DNA of 64,000 nt from Pseudomonas sp. BP8 (lineage in GTDB: Bacteria > Pseudomonadota > Gammaproteobacteria > Pseudomonadales > Pseudomonadaceae), in the NCBI RefSeq assembly GCF_017875955.1, contig NZ_JAGINK010000001.1:4742501-4806500 (forward strand), in the 5' to 3' direction. The notes below the pieces were generated by a model. That model had not been told where the DNA came from. It did not search any database and saw only the letters and a program-made list of their open reading frames with translations. Both the position numbers and the translations under genes were made by a program. Shown piece by piece: positions 37,174-48,900 of this stretch (position 1 is the stretch's first letter; each line of letters starts with the position of its first letter).

Positions 37174-37764
37174 CTAAGTTTCAACCTCGCCGGCAAATTT
37201 CTCTCTAAGCTTATCGAGCGCACGCTTGTAGCGCATTTTCGTGGCGCTCAAGCCCATATGCATGATATCCGCGATTTCCTGGAACTCCAGCTCGGCGACG
37301 AATCGCAGCACCAGAATCTCCCGATCAATCGGGTTCACATGCACCAGCCATTTGTCCAGGCCGCCCTTCTCCTCAGGTTTTGGAGCCTTGTCTTCTGACG
37401 CCTCTTCAATAGGGTCAAGACTCAGGGCATCCATCAGCCTTCGTTTACGACGCTCCTTGCGGTACTGGGTAATGCACTCGTTGTAAGTGATGCTGTACAG
37501 CCAGGTCTTGAACTTGGATTTACCTTCGAAGTTCTTCAGCCCGTACAACACCTTCAGCATCACTTCCTGACAGACATCATCAGCATCCCGGTCGTTCCCC
37601 AAATAACGCGCACAGACGTTGAACAGGGTTCGCTGGTAGCGCCGCATGAGTTCCTCATAGGCGCGGGTAACGTGAAACAGCTCCTCATGCGAACGCGCCA
37701 CCAACTCCTCATCGGTGAGTTCGTGGGGGTCGTAGCGCATGGGCGGCGAATGAACTTTATTCAA
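37174..37764 (-). CDS. sigX: ECF sigma factor SigX
   Basis: The 196-residue protein has sigma region 2 (TRAYEELMRRYQRTLFNVCARYLGN, split here as RYQRTLFNVC and DADDVCQEVMLKVLYGL) and region 4 (VLRFVAELEFQEIADIMHMG). SigX supports oprF transcription and influences membrane composition and cyclic di-GMP in pseudomonads. No anti-sigma gene is adjacent; instead the mechanosensitive channel gene cmpX precedes it, matching the idea that envelope tension governs SigX. Confidence 0.95.
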   Translation of the reverse strand: MNKVHSPPMRYDPHELTDEELVARSHEELFHVTRAYEELMRRYQRTLFNVCARYLGNDRDADDVCQEVMLKVLYGLKNFEGKSKFKTWLYSITYNECITQYRKERRKRRLMDALSLDPIEEASEDKAPKPEEKGGLDKWLVHVNPIDREILVLRFVAELEFQEIADIMHMGLSATKMRYKRALDKLREKFAGEVET

Positions 37765-37854
37765 AACGGATCTGGCCGACAGTCAGGTCAAGTCGCCACT
37801 CGGCCCCCCAGGGACCGATTTTCGCGGCGACACACATTAACAGCTTTTGCGCGG

Positions 37855-38679
37855 TTAGCGGCTATCGACTCGCTGCTCGAGCAGCTCACGATTAGACAGC
37901 GACACCAGTTCGCCATCATCGGTCAGCAGGGTCGTCTTGACCGTGCCGATCTCTTCGATCTGCCCTTCGACCTCTCCAATCCGCACCTGCTGGCCGACCT
38001 GATAGAGTTCACGAACGTAGATTCCGGCGAGGATCTGGCCGGCGATTTCCCGACTTCCAAGCCCCATGGCCAATGCAATTGCCAGACCAACGGTTATCAA
38101 GCCAATGACGATTACATGGTTGAGCAGGTCGGTCTTGACCTCGAGCTGGCTGATGGCCACCGAGATCGCAATGATGATTACCAGGCCTTGGGCAATGCGC
38201 CCGACGCCAGCGGCGTACTCCAGGCCGATCCCTTCGGCAGCACCGCGCACCAGGCCATTGACCAGTTGCGCCAGCATCACCCCGGCCAGCAGCACCAGGG
38301 CTGCACCAAATACCTTGGGCAGGTACAGGGCAAGCATGTCAAGGGTTGCCGAAACCCGCTCAAGGCCCAGCGACTCGGCCGCCGAAACCAGGAAGATCAG
38401 CAGCACGAACCAGTAGACGATCTTGCCGATCAGGGTCGAGATCGGCACCTGAATGCCAGCGCGGCTGAGCATCTTGGTCATGCCGGTGCCGGCCATCAGG
38501 CGGTCGAGGCCGAACTTGGCGAGCAGTTTCGAGAGCAGTGTGTCGAGCAGCTTGGCCACCACAAAACCGAGCAGCACCACGACCAGCGCGCCGAACAGGT
38601 TGGGGATGAAGTTCGCTACCTTGGTCCATAGGGCGGTCATGGCCGTGACCAGGCTCTGGGTCCAGAGATCGAGTTCCAT
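37855..38679 (-). CDS. cmpX: CmpX, small-conductance mechanosensitive channel-type protein
   Basis: The 274-residue protein has four or five membrane helices in the first two thirds (including LFGALVVVLLGFVVAKLL and VFGAALVLLAGVMLAQLVNG) and a conserved MscS-like end (YQVGQQVRIGEVEGQIEEIG). The ATG at 38679 is better than a TTG two codons upstream. It is co-oriented with crfX and sigX, three bases after crfX. In P. aeruginosa CmpX affects SigX activity. Confidence 0.92.
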   Translation of the reverse strand: MELDLWTQSLVTAMTALWTKVANFIPNLFGALVVVLLGFVVAKLLDTLLSKLLAKFGLDRLMAGTGMTKMLSRAGIQVPISTLIGKIVYWFVLLIFLVSAAESLGLERVSATLDMLALYLPKVFGAALVLLAGVMLAQLVNGLVRGAAEGIGLEYAAGVGRIAQGLVIIIAISVAISQLEVKTDLLNHVIVIGLITVGLAIALAMGLGSREIAGQILAGIYVRELYQVGQQVRIGEVEGQIEEIGTVKTTLLTDDGELVSLSNRELLEQRVDSR

Positions 38680-38681
38680 AT

Positions 38682-38933
38682 TCAATCAGCCTTATCAGCT
38701 TTGCTGCCAGCGGCAGGGTTGCGGCGCACCGGCGCAACATGCGCCGAGCCATTGTTGACGGCAATCATCAGCGCCTGGCCCCAACGGCCAAGCATGCTGA
38801 ACAGGTCACCCGCGCCAACCTGGCGGTTGGCGGTCTTGAGTACGCGACCCAGGCACGCAGCATCGTCCCGGTCCTGGCCGGACGGCGACGCATTGAGCAG
38901 GTCACGCAAGGATTGTTCAAACGGATCGTGCAT
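38682..38933 (-). CDS. crfX: CrfX (CfrX), small conserved protein upstream of cmpX
   Basis: The 83-residue protein starts MHDPFEQSLRDLLNASPSG and ends in a basic PVRRNP-AGSKADKAD tail; it has no membrane helix. The name comes from its place between the CorA-like gene and cmpX-sigX-oprF, the same order as PA1774. Biochemical function is unknown; linkage suggests envelope-stress control. Confidence 0.82.
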   Translation of the reverse strand: MHDPFEQSLRDLLNASPSGQDRDDAACLGRVLKTANRQVGAGDLFSMLGRWGQALMIAVNNGSAHVAPVRRNPAAGSKADKAD

Positions 38934-39022
38934 AGGCACCTCGCGCAATGTCAGTCAAAGACGAGGGCGCCGGGCGATGGGTCACACGGCTGGCCGGGGC
39001 AAGTGTTTCTAAATGCACGGCG

Positions 39023-40018
39023 TCACACCCAGCGCAGTCGACGGAACAACCACCACTGCCCCACCGCAAGCCCCAGCACCAGCAGGCTGGCAAACAGGAA
39101 GCCGTAGGGGCTGGATGAGCCTGGAATGCCGCCGACATTGATCCCCAGCAGGCCGGTGACAAAGCTCATCGGCAGGAAGATGCAGGTAATGATGCCGAAG
39201 CGGTACATGGTCCGGTTCATCCGCTCGCTACGGCGCCGATCCTCGCTCTCCAGCACCAGCGCCGCGCGCTCGCGGGTCAGCTCAAGCTCCTCGAGGTAAC
39301 GGATCAGGCTGTTGTTCAGCTCGTTCCAGTAGTCGGCGTCGGCGTCGGCAAACCAGCTCCATTTGTGCCGGGTCAGTTGCACGTAGATTTCCCGCTGCGG
39401 GGCGAGGAAACGCCGCAGCCCGGCCGCACGCCGGCGGATCTGCTGCAGGCTGTCGTGCTCTGGAGTATACCGTTCGTCGGATTCGACCTTTTCTTCTTCA
39501 AGATCAACCAGCTCGGACAAGTCACTGACCAGCGCCTGAACCTTCTCGGTCAGCAGCTCCCCCATCAGCAGGAGCAGCTCGGAGGCCGATTTGGGCCCCC
39601 GGCCTTCGTCCAGCAGCTGCAAAATCTCGTCACTGGCACGCAGCGGCCGCAAGCGCAGCGAGATCACCCGCTGGGCTTCGGCAAAGATGCGCACCGAAAC
39701 CATGTCTTCGGGTTCGGCCCCCGGATTGAGGTTGACCCCACGCAAAAACAGCAGCATCTGCTCGTTGGCCAGGGGCAACAGGCGTGGCCGGGTGTTCTCT
39801 TCCAGGAGCAGGTCGCAACTGAACTCGCTCAGGCCACTGTCACGCAACAACCAGGTGCGCGTCTGCGGATGGCTGCGATCCCAATGCAGCCAGAGGCTCT
39901 CCTCTGGCTGCAACTGCAGGTCGTCCAGTTCGGTCCGAGCGATAGAACGCGCGCCACCTTTACCATCGAGCACCAGGGCATGGACCAGCCCCCACTGCGC
40001 GTTGTCTTCCTCGAACAT
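39023..40018 (-). CDS. cmaX: CorA/ZntB-family metal transporter (CmaX-like)
   Basis: The 331-residue protein has a large cytoplasmic domain, an acidic coiled region (SELVDLEEEKVESDERY) and two C-terminal membrane helices. The selectivity loop reads GLLGINVGGIPGSSSPYGF: GIN replaces the GMN of magnesium CorA proteins, as in the zinc-transporting ZntB branch. Its location upstream of crfX matches P. aeruginosa cmaX (PA1773). Metal specificity is inferred from the loop. Confidence 0.88.
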   Translation of the reverse strand: MFEEDNAQWGLVHALVLDGKGGARSIARTELDDLQLQPEESLWLHWDRSHPQTRTWLLRDSGLSEFSCDLLLEENTRPRLLPLANEQMLLFLRGVNLNPGAEPEDMVSVRIFAEAQRVISLRLRPLRASDEILQLLDEGRGPKSASELLLLMGELLTEKVQALVSDLSELVDLEEEKVESDERYTPEHDSLQQIRRRAAGLRRFLAPQREIYVQLTRHKWSWFADADADYWNELNNSLIRYLEELELTRERAALVLESEDRRRSERMNRTMYRFGIITCIFLPMSFVTGLLGINVGGIPGSSSPYGFLFASLLVLGLAVGQWWLFRRLRWV

Positions 40019-40045
40019 TAAAGCTCCATCAGCGCGCGAGGCGCA

Positions 40046-40537
40046 TCACTCCGGCATTTTCAGCGGGCTTGGCGAGACGATCACGCCATTGTTGTCGGCG
40101 TACACGTACTCGCCCGGGCGGAAGGTCACCCCGGCAAACGTCACGGCTACGTTGAGGTCGCCCAAACCGCGTTTTTCGGTCTTCAGCGGGTGGCTGGCCA
40201 GGGCCTGCACGCCGACGTCGGTCTGCACCAACACATCCACGTCGCGCACGCAGCCGTAGATCACCAGGCCTTCCCAGCCATTCTTGGCGGCCTTCTCGGC
40301 GATCATGTCACCGAGCAGCGCGCAACGCAGCGAGCCGCCACCGTCGACCACCAGCACCTTACCCTTGCCGTCGAGCTCGGCCTGGGCCTTGACCAGCGAA
40401 TTGTCTTCGAAGCATTTGATGGTGACGATCTGACCACCGAACGAATCGCGACCGCCGAAGTTGCTGAACAGCGGTTCCAGCACCTGGACCAGCTCGGGGT
40501 AGGCATCGCACAGATCGGGCGTTACGTAATGCTGCAT
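40046..40537 (-). CDS. rraA: RraA-family protein (regulator of RNase E activity A)
   Basis: The 163-residue protein has the RraA/DlpA fold signature: LLGDMIAEKAAKNGWEGLVIYGCVRDVDVL. E. coli RraA binds RNase E and inhibits mRNA decay; related proteins can have HMG/CHA aldolase activity, so both roles remain possible. The ATG at 40537 follows AGGAGC; the longer upstream start lacks a ribosome site. Confidence 0.9.
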   Translation of the reverse strand: MQHYVTPDLCDAYPELVQVLEPLFSNFGGRDSFGGQIVTIKCFEDNSLVKAQAELDGKGKVLVVDGGGSLRCALLGDMIAEKAAKNGWEGLVIYGCVRDVDVLVQTDVGVQALASHPLKTEKRGLGDLNVAVTFAGVTFRPGEYVYADNNGVIVSPSPLKMPE

Positions 40538-40621
40538 GAGAAAGCTCCTGTCAGGCACAACGAAAGCAAGGGTTCACTGCAAGGCTACACCGGCGAAGGT
40601 GTCGCAGTCATCCGGCAAGGC

Positions 40622-41614
40622 TCAAACCGCTGGCAGCGGCTCTGGCACAGCAACAGCGCCCTGGATCGGCGCCTGCGGATCACGCAACCAGCCTGCTACC
40701 AACGGCCAGACCTGCGCCTGGGCAGCCTTGCTGACCAACATATCGACATGTCCAAAGGCGTCGAAGCCTTCTTCGCGCCCTAGCCGCAAAAATTGCTTGC
40801 GGCCACCGCCAAGCTGATCGAACAGCTTGCGACAGGCCCACACCGGATCCTGAAAATCGGCGGCACCGGCCACTGCCAGCACTGGCACATCGATGTCGGC
40901 GAGGCCCGCCCACCAGTCGCCGTCCTTGCCGCCAAAGCGACCAAACAGGCCGTGCCAGCGCATGCTCTCCAGGGCCAGGCCGATCGGCTCATCCTCTGGC
41001 CCGCGCTTGAGCCGCGAACCGGAAATATGCGCAAACCGCTTGAGTAGCTGACGCGCCCCCCACTCTACCGTTGGCACCTTCAACGGCCAGTACGTGCGAC
41101 TGACCTGGGTGCCGAAGAACGCCGCGCTAGCGACCCACTCGGCGTGCAGATAGCCACCGCCCAAAGCGGCAGCCAGGGTCGTCCCGCCGAGCGAATGGCC
41201 CAGCCAGTGCGGGGCCTGGCCGGCTTGCTCATGGACAAACGCAGCGATCACCGGCAGGTCGTAGCGGGCATAGTCACCCACGCGATTGTGCCGCCAATGG
41301 CGGTTACGCGGCGACAGGCCGTGGCCGCGCATTTCGGGGATCCACACGTCAAAGCCGGCGCGGGCGAGAAACGCCCCCAGGCCAATGCCTTTGGGCGAGT
41401 ACCAGAAACGCCGATTGGAAAAGCTGCCGTGCAAGAGGATCACCGGCACCCCAGGGGCACGCTCACGGTCGGCCAGACCCAAGCGGGTCAGGGCCAGTTC
41501 GACGCTGGGGTCCGGGCTGTTGCCAGCCTTGATCCGGTAGACGTCTTCACTGAGGTCGCCGCGGCGCTCGGCACTTTGCAAGGCCACGGGGAAAAGTGTG
41601 CTGCTGCTTTGCAT
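40622..41614 (-). CDS. Alpha/beta-hydrolase (esterase-like), lipase-type nucleophile elbow
   Basis: The 330-residue protein has the oxyanion segment PVILLHGSFSNRRFWYS, the nucleophile elbow GHSLGG (in HWLGHSLGGTTLAAAL), and a late Asp/His pair around ADFQDPVW and FGHVDMLV. No signal peptide is evident. The start is uncertain: the ATG at 41614 gives the family-like N-terminus (MQSSSTLFPVALQSAERRGD) but weak ribosome binding; an ATG at 41647 is the alternative. The P. aeruginosa orthologue (PA1771) lies in the same order between rraA and ppsA. Substrate unknown. Confidence 0.87.
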   Translation of the reverse strand: MQSSSTLFPVALQSAERRGDLSEDVYRIKAGNSPDPSVELALTRLGLADRERAPGVPVILLHGSFSNRRFWYSPKGIGLGAFLARAGFDVWIPEMRGHGLSPRNRHWRHNRVGDYARYDLPVIAAFVHEQAGQAPHWLGHSLGGTTLAAALGGGYLHAEWVASAAFFGTQVSRTYWPLKVPTVEWGARQLLKRFAHISGSRLKRGPEDEPIGLALESMRWHGLFGRFGGKDGDWWAGLADIDVPVLAVAGAADFQDPVWACRKLFDQLGGGRKQFLRLGREEGFDAFGHVDMLVSKAAQAQVWPLVAGWLRDPQAPIQGAVAVPEPLPAV

Positions 41615-41711
41615 AAAGGACTTGTACGAAAAAAGGGCGGGAACCATCGCTGGAACTCGCCCCGAAGAATACGGGCGCAGGCACGCTTGACGTGCCTGCG
41701 CATTGGCTGGA

Positions 41712-44087
<2,376 letters not shown>

Positions 44088-44264
44088 GGTGATCTCTCCA
44101 CTAACTGTGTTGGAAAAGCTCAAGGGCGCCCGCCTGCCGGTTCAGACTGGGCCGGGCGCTTGTGGCCTGGACCTGGAAAATAAGTGAGAATGCCGAAAGC
44201 CGCATTCGGCAAACCGAACCTATCATATCCAAGAAACGTCATCAGCTTAAGGCCTAGGGTGCAA

Positions 44265-45083
44265 ATGAAACGAACCGCGTTTTTCATCTCCGACGGCACC
44301 GGCATCACTGCCGAGACCCTGGGTCAAAGTTTGCTCGCGCAATTCGATAGCATTCCTTTCAATAAATTCACCCGTCCGTACATCGATACGCCAGACAAAG
44401 CGCGGAGCATGGTCCTGCAAATCAACGCTGCGGCCGAGCGCGACGGGGTGCGTCCGATCATCTTCGACACCATCGTCAACCAGGACATCCGGGAAATCCT
44501 GGCGACCTCGAACGGCTTCATGATCGACATCTTTTCGACGTTTTTATCCCCGCTCGAACAGGAATTGACCGCCCATTCGTCGTATTCGGTGGGCAAGTCG
44601 CACTCGATTGGCGGCAATTCCAACTACATGGAGCGCATCGAGGCGGTCAACTTTGCCTTGGATAATGACGATGGGGCGCGCACTCATTACTACGACAAGG
44701 CCGACTTGATCCTGGTCGGCGTGTCGCGGTGTGGCAAGACCCCGACCTGCCTGTACATGGCCATGCAGTTCGGCATTCGCGCGGCCAACTACCCGCTGAC
44801 CGAGGATGACATGGAGCGCTTGCAGTTGCCGGCGGTGCTGAAGAAGCACCACAGCAAGCTGTTTGGGCTGACCATTGATCCGGACCGGTTGACCGCGATT
44901 CGCCATGAGCGCAAGCCGAACAGCCGTTATGCGAGCTTTGCCCAGTGTGAGTTCGAAGTGCGTGAGGTGGAGAATCTGTTCCGTCGGGAGAACATTGCCA
45001 ATATCAACTCGACGCATTTTTCGGTTGAGGAGATTTCGGCGAAGATTCTGGTGGAGAAAGGCGTGGAGCGGCGGTTCAAGTAG
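44265..45083 (+). CDS. ppsR: PEP synthase regulatory kinase/pyrophosphorylase (PSRP)
   Basis: The 272-residue DUF299-family enzyme switches PpsA off by ADP-dependent phosphorylation and on by phosphate-dependent dephosphorylation. It has the P-loop GVSRCGKTPTCLYMA near residue 150, with FFISDGTGITAETLG at the N-terminus. The ATG at 44265 is the family start. Divergence from ppsA over 177 bases is the usual gammaproteobacterial layout. Confidence 0.95.
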   Translation: MKRTAFFISDGTGITAETLGQSLLAQFDSIPFNKFTRPYIDTPDKARSMVLQINAAAERDGVRPIIFDTIVNQDIREILATSNGFMIDIFSTFLSPLEQELTAHSSYSVGKSHSIGGNSNYMERIEAVNFALDNDDGARTHYYDKADLILVGVSRCGKTPTCLYMAMQFGIRAANYPLTEDDMERLQLPAVLKKHHSKLFGLTIDPDRLTAIRHERKPNSRYASFAQCEFEVREVENLFRRENIANINSTHFSVEEISAKILVEKGVERRFK

Positions 45084-45110
45084 CGCAGGTGCTGGGTTCT
45101 TCAGGGGCCT

Positions 45111-45277
45111 TGTAATTGTGGGCTTATCCGTTTTATGTGGTCGCGCCACTGGCCCCTTCCGCCCTTACGGCGGGAGGACCGCGCTGTGCGGCCCATCCTG
45201 GGCCTCAGCGCTTTCCGGCCATCCATGGCCTCCACCTCCCTGCGCAAGACCTCTACTCGGCCTCCTGAAGTCGCCAA
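45111..45277. repeat. Left arm of a long inverted repeat (internally deleted copy)
   Basis: The 854-base region between ppsR and gdhB carries no gene. Its left arm starts with ATTGTGGGCTTATCC and runs through GGCCCCTTCCGCCCTTACGG and GGCCATCCATGGCCTCCACC to GGCCTCCTGAAGTCGC. This is the near-exact reverse complement of 45599-45850, except that 98 bases present in the right arm are missing. The missing block is bounded in the right arm by CCCG at 45701-45704 and at 45799-45802, consistent with deletion between short direct repeats. Confidence 0.85.
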
Positions 45278-45336
45278 GTTACGGGTGGCGTCTGGACTGG
45301 CGTTGTTTTTGATAGTGGCATGGGTGGTGGATATTC

Positions 45337-45463
45337 GGGCCTCTTCGCGGGGCAAGTCGGATCGCCGCACCGCCGCCCCTACAGGGTTGGCGCAGATTTC
45401 GGATTCGGCGCAATACCTGTAGGGGCGGCGGTTCGGCGATCCGACTTGTCCCGCGAAGAGGCC
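45337..45463. repeat. Inverted REP pair in the centre of the long inverted repeat
   Basis: GGGCCTCTTCGCGGGGCAAG and the following GTCGGATCGCCGC..CCGCCCCTACAGG (45337-45386) are mirrored at 45416-45463 (CCTGTAGGGGCGGCGG, then GATCCGACTTGTCCCGCGAA, ending GAGGCC). The pair forms a BIME-type cruciform of about 48-base arms and 29-base loop. Confidence 0.88.
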
Positions 45464-45598
45464 GGTACAGCCAATGCTAATCGCAGGGCCCAGCCCTGCC
45501 AGCCACCCCACAAATCCGCTGGTAAATAAACAAAGCGAGAGCGCAGCGATTCGCCAGCCGTTGCCTGGCTGTTGTTCTTGATCTTGCTCTTGATCTAC

Positions 45599-45850
45599 CA
45601 GCGACTTCAGGAGGCCGAGCGCAGGTCTTGCGCAGGGAGGTGGAGGCCATGGATGGCCGGAAAGCGCTGAGGCCCAGGATGGGCCGTACAGCGCGGTCCT
45701 CCCGGAGCAAGACCGGAGCGAGGGAACCCGTAGCGCAGCGAAGGGCCGTATGATGGAGCAAGCGGTTTTTGGTTACTTTTTTCCAAGAAAAAAAGTGACC
45801 CGCCGTAAGGGCGGAAGGGGCCAGAAAAGCCCCCCCATCAAATGGATAAG
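45599..45850. repeat. Right arm of the long inverted repeat (full-length copy)
   Basis: This copy includes the segment missing from the left arm, notably the strong hairpin GGTTACTTTTTT (45771-45782) with AAAAAAGTGACC (45789-45800) followed by CGCCGTAAGGGCGGAAGGGG. GGTTAC..GTGACCCGCCGTAAGGGCGGAA modules recur in intergenic regions of many Pseudomonas genomes. No transposase is encoded, so this is a non-autonomous repeat family rather than an insertion sequence. Confidence 0.82.
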
Positions 45851-45885
45851 CCCACAATATCCAAGCCACCCCCCATGAAGCCCCA

Positions 45886-45916
45886 ATAAAAAGCCCCGAC
45901 ATCACTGCCGGGGCTT
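45886..45916 (-). terminator. Rho-independent terminator of gdhB
   Basis: Read on the minus strand, AAGCCCCG (45916-45909) pairs with CGGGGCTT (45898-45891) and is followed by a T-run (45892-45886), about 20 bases after the gdhB stop. Confidence 0.9.
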
Positions 45917-45937
45917 GTTCATTTCAGCTTTACAACC

Positions 45938-48900
45938 TCAGGACGACACCACCGCCGACTGCCCACTCATGGCCAGATCAACCAGCTCACGGTTAGCCAC
46001 CGCATACATCGCATAGTCGGTCCCGGTAGCATTACGCAGGTCATCCAGCATCGCACGCCAGCGCTCCACCATCACCCGATGCTGCTCAGCCCACAGCGCC
46101 ACACGGGCATCCATGTCTTGCGGCGCATCAGCCATCTGCAGCACAGAAATGGTAATCGCGCGCTGCTGCAGATCGATATCGTCGCGGAACGCCTCACGAG
46201 CCAAGGCCTGCCAGTTGTTCTCCACCGGCAGGTTGCTGATCTCCTGCAAGTACCACGTCAGGTCCAGGGCACTGCCAACAGCGAAGAACGCCTTGGCCAC
46301 CTGAGCCGGATCGTGGCCAGTAACGTCCGACGCCTCGATGATCGGCAACAGCGTATACAGATGCGTAGTGCCAGCAACCATCCGCGCGAGCAACTCCGGC
46401 ACCCCAGCCTCGACAAAGCTCTGGTAGCGCACCTGCCAGCGTTCGCGGGTCGGCCCCTCCAGCAGTTCGTCGAGCTTGAGCCCAAGCTGGGCGATCTTCG
46501 GCCCGAAGTGGGCGACGTCACGCCCCGCGTCCTGCTCGTTGCGCCGGCTACGCAAGAACCAGCGCGTGGCGCGCCGCCCCAGACGCATCAACTCGTCCAT
46601 CAGGGTCAGCTGGATTTCCGCCGGCACCTGATAATCCAACGCTTCGATCTGACGGAACCAGTGCGGCAGGTGGAAGATGTCGCGCACGATCACATAGGCC
46701 CCGGCAACGTTGGCCGGACTCATCCCGGTGGACTCCTTCAAGCGCTGCACGAAGGTGATGCCCATGTTGTTGACCAGGTCGTTGGCGATCTGCGTGCTGA
46801 CGATTTCGCGCTTCAGGCGGTGCCGACGCATGGCCTCGGAGAACTGACTGAGCAGCGACGGCGGAAACGCCGTTTCCATGTCGCGGGTCAGGTAGTCGTC
46901 GTCCGGCACCTGCGACTTGAGCAGTTGCTCCTTGAGGTCGATCTTGCTGTAGGAGATCAGCACCGACAGCTCGGCCCGGGTCAGCCCCTGGCCCGCCGCC
47001 AGACGCTCGGCCAGTTGCTCCTCGGACGGCAGGAACTCGATCGGCCGATCAAGCTTGCCGCGTGCTTCGAGGTCGGCCATCAGGCGCTTGTATTCGGCGA
47101 TCCGCTCGCGAGCGCGACGGGCCGCCAGCGACAGCGCCTGGGTTTGCTTGTAGTTGTTGCCCAACACCAGCGTGGCGACTTCGTCGGTCATGCTGCCGAG
47201 CAGCTGGTTACGCTGCTTCTCGGTCATGTCCCCGCCCTGCACAACCTCGTTGAGCAGGATCTTGATGTTGACCTCGTGGTCGGAGCAGTCGACGCCGCCG
47301 GCGTTATCGATGAAGTCGGTGTTGGTCGCGCCGCCATTGAGACCGAACTCGACCCGGCCCAGCTGGGTCATGCCCAGGTTGCCGCCCTCACCCACCACCT
47401 TGCAACGCAACTGGTTGCCGTTGACGCGCAGGGCGTCATTGGCCTTGTCGCCGACGTCGGCGTGGCTTTCACTGCTGGCTTTGACATAGGTGCCGATACC
47501 GCCGTTCCAGAGCAGGTCGACCGGCGCCTGGAGCAGCGCATGCAACAGCTCGGTCGGGGTCAGGCGGTCGGCCTCGATGGCGAAGCGTTGCTTCATCTGC
47601 GGGCTGATGCTGATGCTCTTCGCACTACGCGGGAAGATCCCGCCGCCTTCGGAGATAAGGCTGCTGTCGTAGTCGGTCCAGGCCGAACGCGGCAGGTCGA
47701 ACAGACGCTGACGCTCGGCGAAGCTGCTGGCCGGCTCAGGGTTGGGATCGATGAAGATGTGCAGGTGGTTGAAGGCTGCGACCAGTTGCAGCTTGTCAGA
47801 CATCAACAGGCCGTTGCCGAACACGTCACCGGCCATGTCGCCGACGCCGATCACCGTGACCGGATCTTCCTGCACGTTGATGCCGCGCTCGCGGAAGTGA
47901 CGCTGCACGCCCACCCAGGCACCGCGCGCGGTAATACCCATCTTCTTGTGGTCATAGCCGGCCGAGCCGCCCGAAGCGAACGCGTCGCCGAGCCAGAAGC
48001 CATAGTCGATGGCGATGCCGTTGGCGATATCGGAGAAGGTCGCGGTGCCCTTGTCGGCTGCCACCACCAGGTACGGATCGTCGTCATCGTGACGAACCAC
48101 GTTGGCCGGTGGCACCACGCCGCCGTCCTTGAGGTTGTCAGTGATGTCGAGCAGACCGGAGATAAAGATGCGGTAGCAGGCGATGCCTTCTGCAGCAATC
48201 TCGTCCCGGCCGCCGCCCAGTGGCAGGCGCCGTGGCAGGAAGCCGCCCTTGGCGCCGACCGGCACGATTACCGAGTTCTTCACCTGCTGGGCCTTGACCA
48301 GGCCGAGCACTTCGGTGCGGAAGTCTTCTTCACGGTCCGACCAGCGCAGGCCGCCACGGGCGACATTGCCAAAGCGCAGGTGCACGCCTTCGACCCGCGG
48401 CGAATAGACGAAGATCTCGAACTTCGGCACCGGCTTGGGCAACTCGGGGATCAGCTTCGGATTGAACTTGAAGCTGAAGTACGACTTGCTCTGGCCATTG
48501 CTGTCTGGCTGGTAGAAGTTGGTCCGCAGGGTGGCCTTGATCAGGTCCAGGTAGCGCCGCAGGATGCGGTCTTCATTAAGCACCTGAACGTCGTCCAGGG
48601 CGCTGTTGATCGCCTGTTCCAGGCGCAACTGCTTGTCGTCGAGGTCTTCTGCAGAGAGCTTGCGCGCCAGGTAGAAGCGGGTCTTGAACAACCGGGTCAG
48701 CTCGCGGGCAATGTCGGTGTGATTGTTCAGGGTGCTGGCGATATAACCCAGGTCGAAGCCCAGGCGGACCTGCTTCATGTAGCGGGCATAGGCACGCAGC
48801 AGCGCCACGTCGCGCCACGGCAGGCCGGCGGTAAGCACCAGGCGGTTGAAGGCGTCGCTTTCGGCGTCGCCCTGAACGATATGGATGAAGGCATCCTGCA

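Noticed and set aside
45111..45850. Insertion sequence or integron-like element
   Set aside because: No transposase or integrase frame and no terminal repeats with target duplication could be seen; it is better explained as non-coding repeats.
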